A DNA stretch of 5,797 bases. It comes from an uncultured Gemmatimonadaceae bacterium. GTDB lineage: Bacteria; Gemmatimonadota; Gemmatimonadetes; Gemmatimonadales; Gemmatimonadaceae. This document shows positions 1 through 5,797 of the stretch, one piece after another. The stretch lies in contig CATPBD010000024.1 in NCBI GenBank assembly GCA_955652265.1, positions 1 to 5,797 of the forward strand. The letters run 5' to 3'. Every line of letters begins with the position of its first letter. Positions within the stretch are counted from its first letter, which is position 1. The notes under the pieces were generated by a model, which made no database searches, was not told the DNA's origin, and saw only the letters and a list, made by a program, of their open reading frames with translations. The translations under genes were made by a program, and so were the position numbers.

Positions 1-780
1 ATCGTACTTGACCCACGTCTGCATGAACCTTCGATTCATTGGAAGAAGAAGAGGCCTCAGCCCCGGGTGCACATCACCGGGATCCTCTCCACGCAAGTAC
101 CGCGCTGACGCAGAGTCCCACTTCACGAGCTCCTCAGGCGGGAGTTGCTCCGATAACTGCTCGTGTAGCACGACCATGATTGGTCTTCCCGTACCGGAGA
201 GCATCACGATCCCGGACGCCGGAGCACCACGGTTTACTGCCTGCAAAACCAGCTCTGCCCCCTCGCTGTGCCCAACGAGCACGACCTTCGAGAAGCGCCG
301 GTCGGCAACGAGCTTTCGCGCTCCAGCGATCGCATCGGCGATGAAATCATCGATCGAGGTCTGGGCCATGTCGAGCTTTTGAAGATTTTCGCCGAGGACT
401 CTCTTGTCGTAGCGAACGGATGCGATTCCGGCGTCCGCCAGCTGCCAGGCGAGGATCGCATAGAGATTGGAGTTGTTCTGGGCGCGCAGTGGGCCAGCGG
501 AGTTTCCATTCCTGTCCGTGGGCCCCGAGCCGGCCACGATCAGCGCAACGGGGATCCGCGAGCTGTATTTCGCAGGGAGGGTGAGGGTGCCGGGAAGAGT
601 CAACGTTCCGCTCTGGAATGTGAACGGAAGCTCGATCACCGAGCGCGGGGGCACGGTGTCGATGGCTTTCGGTGCGGTCGCATTCTGGGCAACGGCTGGG
701 GAGACGAGCGCAGCGATTGCCAAAATCGGGAGCGAGATGCGATTGAAGTAATTCATGAATTGACTGAATGTGCGCGCCAT
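1..780 (-). CDS. Exported alpha/beta hydrolase (EstD-like serine hydrolase), C-terminus cut by window edge
   Basis: The frame is open for 260 codons from the ATG at 780 to the window edge with no stop. Residues 1-31 look like a Sec signal peptide: a basic N-terminal part, the hydrophobic stretch LPILAIAALV and an AVA|Q cleavage site after Ala31. The mature part has alpha/beta-hydrolase marks: the GSGPTDRNG loop (84-92), typical of the EstD-like group and probably shaping the oxyanion hole; RYDKR (123-127); and the nucleophile elbow GHSEG (170-174) with Ser172. A cap-like region follows, ending in a WVKYD motif (256-260). The catalytic Asp and His lie beyond the edge. The family hydrolyses esters or related bonds; the substrate here is unknown. 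Its ATG shares one base with the stop of the SdpI-family gene (TAATG) and no Shine-Dalgarno is visible, which suggests translation by coupling. Met9 is an alternative start that keeps the signal peptide. Confidence 0.88.
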   Translation of the reverse strand, partial: MARTFSQFMNYFNRISLPILAIAALVSPAVAQNATAPKAIDTVPPRSVIELPFTFQSGTLTLPGTLTLPAKYSSRIPVALIVAGSGPTDRNGNSAGPLRAQNNSNLYAILAWQLADAGIASVRYDKRVLGENLQKLDMAQTSIDDFIADAIAGARKLVADRRFSKVVLVGHSEGAELVLQAVNRGAPASGIVMLSGTGRPIMVVLHEQLSEQLPPEELVKWDSASARYLRGEDPGDVHPGLRPLLLPMNRRFMQTWVKYD

Positions 781-1430
781 TATTGTGAGACACCGGCGGG
801 GGACTGTTCGCGCTTCCATTCGACGTACGAATAGATCAGCACGGTTGCGGTACACAGAACGATCACGGTCACCAGGACAACCTGTGCCCACTGGTCCATC
901 ACGAGAGCGGCGAGCACGATGAGAATCCCGCCAACGACGAACACATGCCCCCCAAATCGATGTGTTTTTTCCCAGACGCGGTCACTCGAGAGCGTCCACG
1001 GGGTCCTGATACCGACAAACCAGTTCGGCCGCGCACGCGGGAGAAGATTTCCAATCACGACGAGGAGAACACCCACCCCGATGGGAACGACGCGCTGCAT
1101 TGCGACGGGATAGCCAAGCGCGGCCCGCAACATGATGATGTGAAGACCGAGGAGGAAGAGCATTAAGGAGACGATGATTGCCTCGAATGCGCCCCCGAAC
1201 TTGGCGTAGTTGCTCCCGCGCGGATCGATCGCCGGCAGCACGCGCATGAACGCCCAGATTACGACCAGAAGCATCGGCAACATCCACGCGCCCAGTAGCC
1301 GGCCACTCCATCCGTTGGGTTGACCGGACATGTCCCAATGGGTCGGGAAGCTCTCCGGGAGCTTTGGGTATACGACAGCCGACACGATTACGGCGGCCGC
1401 GATGATGAGCAATGGAATCCGCTTACGCAT
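780..1430 (-). CDS. SdpI/DUF1648-family integral membrane protein (immunity/signal-transducing type)
   Basis: A 216-residue polytopic protein with about six membrane helices, near residues 5-21, 46-64, 82-102, 114-130, 162-178 and 183-203. The loop after helix 1 carries the DUF1648 signature PTHWDMSGQPNGW (29-41). The loop after helix 4 carries the SdpI C-terminal signature IRTPWTLSSDRVW (141-153) followed by the KTHRFGG block. In Bacillus subtilis, SdpI gives immunity to the SdpC toxin and holds the repressor SdpR at the membrane when toxin is bound; many relatives have no known toxin. I prefer the ATG at 1430 over an in-frame upstream start at 1475. It has GGAG five bases upstream, starts just before helix 1, and overlaps the repressor gene by only 8 bases. 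No toxin-like peptide gene is visible nearby, so whether it confers immunity is unproven. Confidence 0.9.
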   Translation of the reverse strand: MRKRIPLLIIAAAVIVSAVVYPKLPESFPTHWDMSGQPNGWSGRLLGAWMLPMLLVVIWAFMRVLPAIDPRGSNYAKFGGAFEAIIVSLMLFLLGLHIIMLRAALGYPVAMQRVVPIGVGVLLVVIGNLLPRARPNWFVGIRTPWTLSSDRVWEKTHRFGGHVFVVGGILIVLAALVMDQWAQVVLVTVIVLCTATVLIYSYVEWKREQSPAGVSQ

Positions 1431-1698
1431 TTGATCTCCGCGGCCGAAGCCACTTGATGAGATGTTCGACGACATCCTGAAACACGGTCGTGTTCAGCTC
1501 GTATACGACGTGCTGTCCATTCCGCTCGGCCAGAATCAGGTCTGCGTCCTTGAGCACGCTCAAGTGACGAGAGATCGTAGCCCAGCTGGTGGTGAATTTT
1601 TCGGCGATCTCCCCCGAGGTGCGAGGTCCTGAGCGCAGCAGCTCGAGGATCTCGCGTCTGGTTGGATCGGAGAGGGCGCGGAAGACTTCATTGTTCAT
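1423..1698 (-). CDS. ArsR-family (SdpR-like) autorepressor, winged helix-turn-helix
   Basis: A 91-residue protein that is almost entirely one winged-helix DNA-binding domain. It opens with the family hallmark VFRALSDPTRREILELL (5-21). The HTH spans about 28-55, with recognition-helix residues SWATISRHLSVLKDADLI (38-55), and the wing is LAERNGQHVVYEL (56-68). It has no cysteines and no ELCVC-type metal site, so it is not a classical metal sensor. This fits the SdpR-like autorepressor subgroup, in which release from DNA depends on a membrane partner. The next gene encodes an SdpI-family protein and overlaps it by 8 bases, matching the sdpRI arrangement. A strong promoter and an inverted repeat lie just upstream, so autorepression is likely. 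The leader lacks an obvious Shine-Dalgarno, but the N-terminus matches the family start. Confidence 0.92.
   Translation of the reverse strand: MNNEVFRALSDPTRREILELLRSGPRTSGEIAEKFTTSWATISRHLSVLKDADLILAERNGQHVVYELNTTVFQDVVEHLIKWLRPRRSNA
1436..1439 (-). promoter_or_regulatory. Shine-Dalgarno GGAG deciding the start of the SdpI-family gene
   Basis: GGAG lies five bases before the ATG at 1430, inside the last codons of the repressor gene. It favours this start over the in-frame candidate at 1475, which would add 15 polar residues before the first membrane helix and overlap the repressor by about 50 bases. Confidence 0.65.
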
Positions 1699-1708
1699 GA
1701 TAGTTAGT

Positions 1709-1730
1709 TAATTAGCCAATCGTCTAATTA
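1709..1730. promoter_or_regulatory. Palindromic operator candidate for the ArsR/SdpR-like repressor
   Basis: Perfect 7-base inverted repeat TAATTAG, 8-base spacer (1716-1723), CTAATTA. The right arm covers four bases of the -10 element (1727-1732), and the expected transcription start near 1720 falls in the spacer. A dimer bound here would block RNA polymerase. The AT-rich arms stand out from the GC-rich surroundings. Position and symmetry fit an ArsR-family operator; that this repressor binds it is inferred. Confidence 0.72.
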
Positions 1731-1754
1731 TACCAGAGTCTATAGGTTCGTCAA
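1727..1754 (-). promoter_or_regulatory. Sigma-70-type promoter of the repressor/SdpI/hydrolase operon
   Basis: On the minus strand, TTGACG (1754-1749) is followed by a 16-base spacer and a perfect TATAAT (1732-1727). The start of transcription is expected near A1720, giving a leader of about 22 bases before the ATG at 1698. It is a near-consensus promoter, the type usually held down by a dedicated repressor. Confidence 0.75.
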
Positions 1755-1813
1755 TGGGGATTACGATGACCTTACTGGACGAAGTGCGCGACCCAGCCGT
1801 CGAACGCGTTTGC

Positions 1814-2785
1814 TCAGAGCTGCCGAGCCGCTTCTGTCGCGAAGTAAGTGACGATGACGTCTGCCCCAGCCCGGCGGATCCCGAGCAGCGATTCCATCAT
1901 GACACGATCCTTTTCTATCCAGCCGCGGTCTGCGGCGGCGCAGATCATCGCGTATTCGCCGCTCACCTGGTAGGCGGCCACGGGATAGCCTGTCTCTGCT
2001 TTCACCCGTGAGATGATATCGAGATAAGGCCCCGCAGGCTTCACCATCACCGCGTCCGCTCCCTCCTGGATGTCGCACACCACTTCGCGCATCGCCTCCT
2101 GAGCGTTTCCAGGATCCATCTGATACCCGCGACGGTCACTCGATTGTGGGGCGGATTCCGCGGCCTCGCGGAAGGGTCCGTAGTAGGCCGAGGCATACTT
2201 CGCCGCGTAGCTCAGAATGGAAACGCCGGAATGGCCTTTGTCATCCAGTGCGGATCTGATCGCCTGCACTCTGCCATCCATCATGTCGCTCGGCGCCACG
2301 ATGTCCGCACCGGCTCGCGCATGCGAGAGCGCGGCGCGCGACAACAGCTCGAGAGTCGGGTCGTTGTCGACATCTCCATCCTTGAGGATTCCACAGTGCC
2401 CGTGGTCGGTGTACTCGCACATGCAGACATCGGTGATCACGACCAGATCCGGAATCTCTTTCTTGAGCGCGCGCACAGCGGTCTGAACCGCCCCTTTGTC
2501 GTCCCACGCGGCGGTGCCCGTCGCGTCTTTTTTCTCGGGGACGCCGAACAGAATGATCCCACCTACGCCCGCTTTCGCGGCAGCTTCTGCATCGCGCAGC
2601 ATCTCGTCGACTGAAGTCTGGTTCACGCCCGGCATAGACCCTACAGCGCGGCGCAGCTTCTTCCCGTCGCGAACGAAAACGGGAAGCACCAGTTGCGCCG
2701 CTGACAGATGCGTCTCGCGCACGAGGTTTCGAAGCGCAGCGGTGCGCCGCAGTCGTCGTGGGCGGTATTGCGGAAAGCTCGACAC
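1814..2785 (-). CDS. hemB: Porphobilinogen synthase (5-aminolevulinate dehydratase), zinc-type
   Basis: A full-length, 323-residue HemB, the usual size for the family. It condenses two 5-aminolevulinate molecules to porphobilinogen in the cytosol, the first step shared by all tetrapyrroles. The two Schiff-base lysines are recognisable: Lys196 in the [14 protein letters not shown] block and Lys249 in MVKPAGPY. The active-site metal loop [14 protein letters not shown] has three cysteines (121, 123, 131), as in zinc-dependent enzymes, rather than the aspartate-rich version of Mg-only forms. The [12 protein letters not shown] segment (233-244) resembles the region of the allosteric Mg site in bacterial enzymes. 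The start is a GTG two bases after the hemC stop, so translation is probably coupled. It is the last gene of the heme operon; no convincing terminator follows. Confidence 0.97.
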   Translation of the reverse strand: MSSFPQYRPRRLRRTAALRNLVRETHLSAAQLVLPVFVRDGKKLRRAVGSMPGVNQTSVDEMLRDAEAAAKAGVGGIILFGVPEKKDATGTAAWDDKGAVQTAVRALKKEIPDLVVITDVCMCEYTDHGHCGILKDGDVDNDPTLELLSRAALSHARAGADIVAPSDMMDGRVQAIRSALDDKGHSGVSILSYAAKYASAYYGPFREAAESAPQSSDRRGYQMDPGNAQEAMREVVCDIQEGADAVMVKPAGPYLDIISRVKAETGYPVAAYQVSGEYAMICAAADRGWIEKDRVMMESLLGIRRAGADVIVTYFATEAARQL

Positions 2786-2787
2786 TC

Positions 2788-3765
2788 TTACTCTGGTTGC
2801 GGTGCGGGAAGCTTGGATAGCTGGCGGAGCTCTGCGAGAAGGCTTGCTCCGCCTCGTGAACGAATTTCAGCGGCGAGCGCCTCGCCGGTGGACTCGGGCG
2901 ATCTGGAATCCAGCGTGCGCGATCCACGCACGATGTGTCTCCCGCTCACGTCAGCCAGCATGCCATATAATGTAGGCCGTCCTCCAGCATCACTCACGAG
3001 CGCCCCGATGGGGACCTGACATCCGCCTTCAAGGGCGGCCAGGAAGGCGCGCTCCGCGCGGGTCGCGATCGAGGTCGGTTCGTGGTCGAGCGATGAGAGC
3101 AAGTCTTTCATCCGAACATCGTCGCTTCTCGCCTGGATTGCGATTGCCCCCTGTCCCGGCGCCGGCAGCCAGTCGGGCGCCTCGAAGAACATCGTGATCC
3201 GCTGTTGGACCTCGAGCCTGATCAGGCCCGCCGCCGCGAGGATCGCCGCGTGAACTTTGCCCGTTTCGACCTTGCTCAGGCGCGTCGGGACGTTGCCGCG
3301 CAGCTCGACGACGTCGAGATCAGGCCTCTTCGCCGTGAGCTGTGCCCGACGGCGCAGACTCGATGTGCCGACTCTCGAGCCTGCCGGCAGATCGTCGAGA
3401 TTTTCCGCTCCGGTGAGTCGGTTAACCACCAGCACGTCACGCGGATCTTCTCGCTCGAGCTGGGCGACGATCTCGAGACCTTCCGGAGACTCAGTCGGCA
3501 AATCCTTGAGAGAATGAACCGCGCAGTCGATTTTGCCTTTCGAGAGTGCGACTTCGAGCTCGCGGGTGAACAGACCCTTGGCACCGATTTCCGACAACGG
3601 CTGGTCGATCTTCTTGTCACCCGTCGTCTTGAACGTGACGAGCTCCGATCTGATTCCTCGAGCGAGGAGTGCGTTTTCCAGGAGACGTGCCTGCCGAAGA
3701 GCGAGCTCGGAAGCGCGGGTACCGATCCTCGTTACCTGTGGGTCGCGCTTCGACTCAGGCGCCAC
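2788..3765 (-). CDS. hemC: Hydroxymethylbilane synthase (porphobilinogen deaminase)
   Basis: A 325-residue cytosolic enzyme that polymerises four porphobilinogens to hydroxymethylbilane. The N-terminal signature [14 protein letters not shown] spans 13-26. The catalytic aspartate is Asp88 in VHSLKDLP (83-90). Arg-rich substrate/cofactor-binding motifs follow: [11 protein letters not shown] (133-143) and [10 protein letters not shown] (154-163). [11 protein letters not shown] (201-211) is present, and the dipyrromethane cofactor should attach to Cys249 in [10 protein letters not shown] (245-254). Length is close to the family norm. The GTG start overlaps the end of the CobA-HemD gene by 11 bases and has no strong Shine-Dalgarno, so coupling to the upstream gene is likely. 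It sits directly between the enzyme that uses its product (HemD) and the one that makes its substrate (HemB). Confidence 0.97.
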   Translation of the reverse strand: MAPESKRDPQVTRIGTRASELALRQARLLENALLARGIRSELVTFKTTGDKKIDQPLSEIGAKGLFTRELEVALSKGKIDCAVHSLKDLPTESPEGLEIVAQLEREDPRDVLVVNRLTGAENLDDLPAGSRVGTSSLRRRAQLTAKRPDLDVVELRGNVPTRLSKVETGKVHAAILAAAGLIRLEVQQRITMFFEAPDWLPAPGQGAIAIQARSDDVRMKDLLSSLDHEPTSIATRAERAFLAALEGGCQVPIGALVSDAGGRPTLYGMLADVSGRHIVRGSRTLDSRSPESTGEALAAEIRSRGGASLLAELRQLSKLPAPQPE

Positions 3766-5269
3766 GAACTACCGCGGCGACGAGGCCGTCGATTGTCGAC
3801 TCTTCCGCTTCGTGTTTGAGCTCGATGCCAGCGCCCCGTACCGCCTCTGACGTCCGGGGCCCTATGGAAGCAGCCGGTACGCGACGCGCGAGCTCGTTGC
3901 CGACTGCATCGACGTATGCCTTCACGGAAGAGGCCGATGTGAATGTGACGAGATCGATCTTGCCCGCCTCGATCGCGCGCGAAAGTCTGCCCGCCCCCTC
4001 TCCGTCGTTGATCGATCGGTAGGCTTCTATGATGTCCACATCCGCCGACAGCTCCCTCAAACCGTCCGGCAGGACATCGCGGGCACCCTCGGCAGTCACG
4101 TAAAGCACTCTCGCGCCAGACACGTCGTCCCGCTCACGCATCACCTCGAGCAATCCCTCGGCGACGAAGCGTTTGGGAATCAGATCGACAGTGATCCCGT
4201 GTTCCAGAAGCCCTCCGGCTGTCGCAGCGCCTACGGCGGCGATTTTCACTCCCGCCAATGCGCGCGCGTCGCGGCCGCCACCCAGCAGCTGCTCCCAGAA
4301 AATCGCGACTGCGTTCTGGCTGGTAAAGATCAACCAATCGTAGTCGCCGATGTTGCCGATCGCCGACCGAAGTGGGGATAGATCGAGACGCGCGACCTGC
4401 GTTGCGGGCATCTCGATGACATCGGCGCCGAGCTCACGCAGTTTTTCGCTGAGCGCGGGTGCTTGCTGTGTCGCGCGCGTAACGACGATTCGTTTTCCGA
4501 ACAGCGGTCGATGCTCGAACCAGTTCAGCTCGTCGCTCAAAACCACCGACCACCCAATCACCGTTACTACTGGCGCGGTCAGGTTCCGTTCTTCCGCTTT
4601 GGACGCGAGAGTGTCGAGCGTCGCCACAACCGTGCGTTGTTTCGGGAGCGTACCCCACTGGATTGCTGCCGCCGGTATTTCGCCGGGCATTCCACCTTTG
4701 ATCAGCGCGTCGGCGATGGTGCGCAGAGTTTTCACTCCCATGTACAGGACGATCGTGCCCCCCGCCTTGGCGAGAGCGGCCCAGTTCGTCTGAGTGCCGG
4801 GCTTCGCCGGATCTTCATGGCCCGTCACAAAAGTCACCGATGTCGCGAGCCCGCGATGAGTGACCGGAATCCCCGCATACGCCGGGGCGGCAATCCCGGC
4901 GGTCACGCCAGGAACCACTTCGAACGAGACCGATGCGTCGTTCAGCGCCTGGGCCTCCTCACTTCCGCGACCGAACACGAACGGATCGCCGCCCTTGAGG
5001 CGGACGACGCGCTTGGCTTCGCGCGCGAGCTTGATGAGAAGTGCATTGATCTCGCTCTGACTCACCGACTCTTTCGCTCTGCCGCGCTTCCCGACGTAAT
5101 ACAGCTCCGGCCGGCCCGTCTCCCGCGCACCGGGTGGAAGCAGTGAGGAGTTTGCGAGCGCGTCGTAAACAACTGCGTCCGCCGATTCGATGAGCTGCTT
5201 CCCTCTTACCGTGATGAGACCAGGATCACCGGGACCTGCGCCAACCAGAAAAACTTTTCCTTCACTCAA
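3755..5269 (-). CDS. cobA-hemD: Fused uroporphyrinogen-III C-methyltransferase / uroporphyrinogen-III synthase (CobA-HemD)
   Basis: A 504-residue, two-domain protein (numbered from the TTG at 5269). Residues 1 to about 250 are the SAM-dependent methyltransferase: GAGPGDPGLIT (10-20), RLKGGDPFVFGRGSEE (90-105), VPGVTAGIAAPAYAGIPVTHR (119-139) and YMGVK (176-180). It makes precorrin-2 from uroporphyrinogen III. Residues about 256-504 are HemD, which cyclises hydroxymethylbilane: TRATQQAPALSEKL, FTSQNAV (315-321), AAVGAAT, YVTAEGARD and FTSASSV (443-449). No CysG-type dehydrogenase/ferrochelatase domain is present, so precorrin-2 oxidation and iron insertion need another gene. The frame could begin at a GTG at 5293 (512 residues). 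I prefer TTG 5269 because GGAAGGA lies seven bases upstream and the protein then starts just before the first nucleotide-binding motif. It overlaps the upstream gene by 8 bases and hemC by 11. Confidence 0.95.
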   Translation of the reverse strand: MSEGKVFLVGAGPGDPGLITVRGKQLIESADAVVYDALANSSLLPPGARETGRPELYYVGKRGRAKESVSQSEINALLIKLAREAKRVVRLKGGDPFVFGRGSEEAQALNDASVSFEVVPGVTAGIAAPAYAGIPVTHRGLATSVTFVTGHEDPAKPGTQTNWAALAKAGGTIVLYMGVKTLRTIADALIKGGMPGEIPAAAIQWGTLPKQRTVVATLDTLASKAEERNLTAPVVTVIGWSVVLSDELNWFEHRPLFGKRIVVTRATQQAPALSEKLRELGADVIEMPATQVARLDLSPLRSAIGNIGDYDWLIFTSQNAVAIFWEQLLGGGRDARALAGVKIAAVGAATAGGLLEHGITVDLIPKRFVAEGLLEVMRERDDVSGARVLYVTAEGARDVLPDGLRELSADVDIIEAYRSINDGEGAGRLSRAIEAGKIDLVTFTSASSVKAYVDAVGNELARRVPAASIGPRTSEAVRGAGIELKHEAEESTIDGLVAAVVRGA

Positions 5270-5797
5270 GCGGCAATCCTTCCGCTGATTCACTCGACGG
5301 CGCTCGACGCGGAGAGCGCGGTGTCGGCTGCCGAGCGGTAAGCCCCACTCGTTCAGCCCACTTGGCGTATTCGACAGGCGAAATCTCGGATGGCTTTATC
5401 TCGCTGCGACCACCCCAGAAGACGTTCGTATAGAGAACTGGGATGTCGGCTTCCTCGAGATGCTCGTCGATCGCCGCCTTGTGCGCGAGCACAAGATTCT
5501 TGTCCGTGCCGTGCGCCACAGCCATGATGTTCACGTTCGCGAATTCCGGCCCACCCTCGCGCCAGTACGCGTGGGTAAGAATGTGATGCCGACCCACTTC
5601 CCTTCCCGCTTCGATCTCTCGTCCGGTTGGTACCCGCCAGTGAAAGAGTGCGTTGTACCTCGTCACACGCTCACCACTCGCGGACGGCTTGACGTGCTCG
5701 AGGAACGTGGAAAATCTTCCAATCACTTCGCGCGCACTGAGAGACCGGGCGACACCAATGAATTCTTCGAGCGGGAGTCCGGCTTCCTCCGCCCGGG
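5262..5797 (-). CDS. Siroheme decarboxylase-like protein (AhbA/AhbB family, Lrp/AsnC fold), N-terminus missing
   Basis: 177 residues are visible from the window edge (first full codon at 5795) to the TGA at 5262; the true start lies outside. Residues 1 to about 35 look like the end of an Lrp-type HTH, including the VIGRFSTFLEH segment that parallels the 'GVIRRFGAVLNH' pattern of siroheme decarboxylases. A ferredoxin-like domain follows, with THAYWR (74-79; compare H-[NC]-Y-x-R in AhbA/AhbB and NirD/L/G/H) and NVNIMAVAHG (87-96). The family decarboxylates siroheme to 12,18-didecarboxysiroheme in the alternative heme and heme d1 routes. The location beside cobA-hemD supports a tetrapyrrole role. 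The last ~22 residues are a Pro/Arg/Ser-rich tail, unlike the conserved domain. It could be one half of an AhbA-AhbB type pair or fusion, or a regulator derived from the fold. A GTG at 5726 is in frame but lies inside the conserved region, so it is not the start. Confidence 0.75.
   Translation of the reverse strand, partial: RAEEAGLPLEEFIGVARSLSAREVIGRFSTFLEHVKPSASGERVTRYNALFHWRVPTGREIEAGREVGRHHILTHAYWREGGPEFANVNIMAVAHGTDKNLVLAHKAAIDEHLEEADIPVLYTNVFWGGRSEIKPSEISPVEYAKWAERVGLTARQPTPRSPRRAPSSESAEGLPLE
5277..5283 (-). promoter_or_regulatory. Strong Shine-Dalgarno GGAAGGA pointing to a TTG start for CobA-HemD
   Basis: GGAAGGA ends seven bases before the TTG at 5269. It sits downstream of the competing GTG at 5293, which has no comparable site before it (the preceding bases are GC-rich with no AGGA-like stretch). 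This is why the CDS is drawn from 5269 and not 5293. Confidence 0.6.

Noticed and set aside
268..834. Plus-strand open frame of 188 codons, and a minus-strand frame at 347-793
   Set aside because: Both overlap the hydrolase frame, which has a signal peptide, GSGP, GHSEG and RYDKR motifs. The alternatives are charged, low in hydrophobics and show no domain.
1423..1698. Metal-sensing ArsR repressor with the membrane protein as a metal transporter
   Set aside because: The repressor has no cysteines or metal motif, and the membrane protein carries DUF1648/SdpI signatures instead of transporter ones.
1786..1807. Possible hemB terminator hairpin (GCG-tt-CGAC / GTCG-CGC with a 6-base loop)
   Set aside because: The stem is only 7 pairs with a 2-base bulge and is not followed by a T-run, so it does not qualify as an intrinsic terminator.
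2144..2975. Plus-strand open frames of 156 and 159 codons opposite hemB and the end of hemC
   Set aside because: They are antisense to unambiguous hemB/hemC motifs. The composition is typical of shadow frames and there is no promoter or SD.
4463..5146. Plus-strand open frame of 227 codons opposite cobA-hemD
   Set aside because: It lies wholly antisense to a gene with clear enzyme motifs. Its translation is Arg/Ser/Cys-rich with no recognisable domain, as expected for the complement of GC-rich coding sequence.
5262..5726. Treating the GTG at 5726 as the real start of the siroheme-decarboxylase-like gene
   Set aside because: The frame stays open to the window edge, and residues upstream of this GTG continue the expected HTH pattern, so it is an internal valine codon of a truncated gene.

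Overview
The window is a compact, GC-rich (roughly 60% G+C by eye) bacterial segment. Every supported gene lies on the minus strand, so transcription runs from position 5797 towards position 1. The fused CobA-HemD protein, a siroheme-decarboxylase-like gene directly upstream of it and the base composition would fit a soil-type lineage such as Gemmatimonadota or Acidobacteriota. That assignment is a low-confidence guess, because nothing in the sequence is phylum-specific.

Right part (5797 to 1814): a tetrapyrrole operon. In transcription order it holds (i) the 3' part of an AhbA/AhbB-type siroheme decarboxylase, an Lrp/AsnC-fold protein; (ii) a fusion of uroporphyrinogen-III C-methyltransferase and uroporphyrinogen-III synthase (CobA-HemD); (iii) hemC, hydroxymethylbilane synthase; and (iv) hemB, a zinc-type porphobilinogen synthase. 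Together they convert 5-aminolevulinate to porphobilinogen, hydroxymethylbilane, uroporphyrinogen III and precorrin-2. Genes overlap by 8 and 11 bases or are 2 bases apart, and the three complete genes all start with GTG or TTG, so they look co-transcribed and translationally coupled. The operon promoter and any ALA-forming genes are outside the window.

Middle (1813 to 1699): a short intergenic region. It has no convincing terminator for hemB. It carries a near-consensus sigma-70-type promoter (TTGACG, 16 bases, TATAAT) followed by a perfect AT-rich inverted repeat that overlaps the -10 element, a likely operator.

Left part (1698 to 1): a second, autoregulated operon. It encodes a small ArsR/SdpR-type winged-helix repressor, a six-helix SdpI/DUF1648 membrane protein, and a signal-peptide-bearing alpha/beta hydrolase that runs off the left edge. 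The first pair overlaps by 8 bases and the second junction is a fused TAATG stop/start. The layout matches the known SdpR-SdpI autorepressor/signal-transducing immunity pair, with an exported hydrolase added as a third member. That addition is the most interesting part of the window. No RNA genes, mobile elements or CRISPR arrays were seen.
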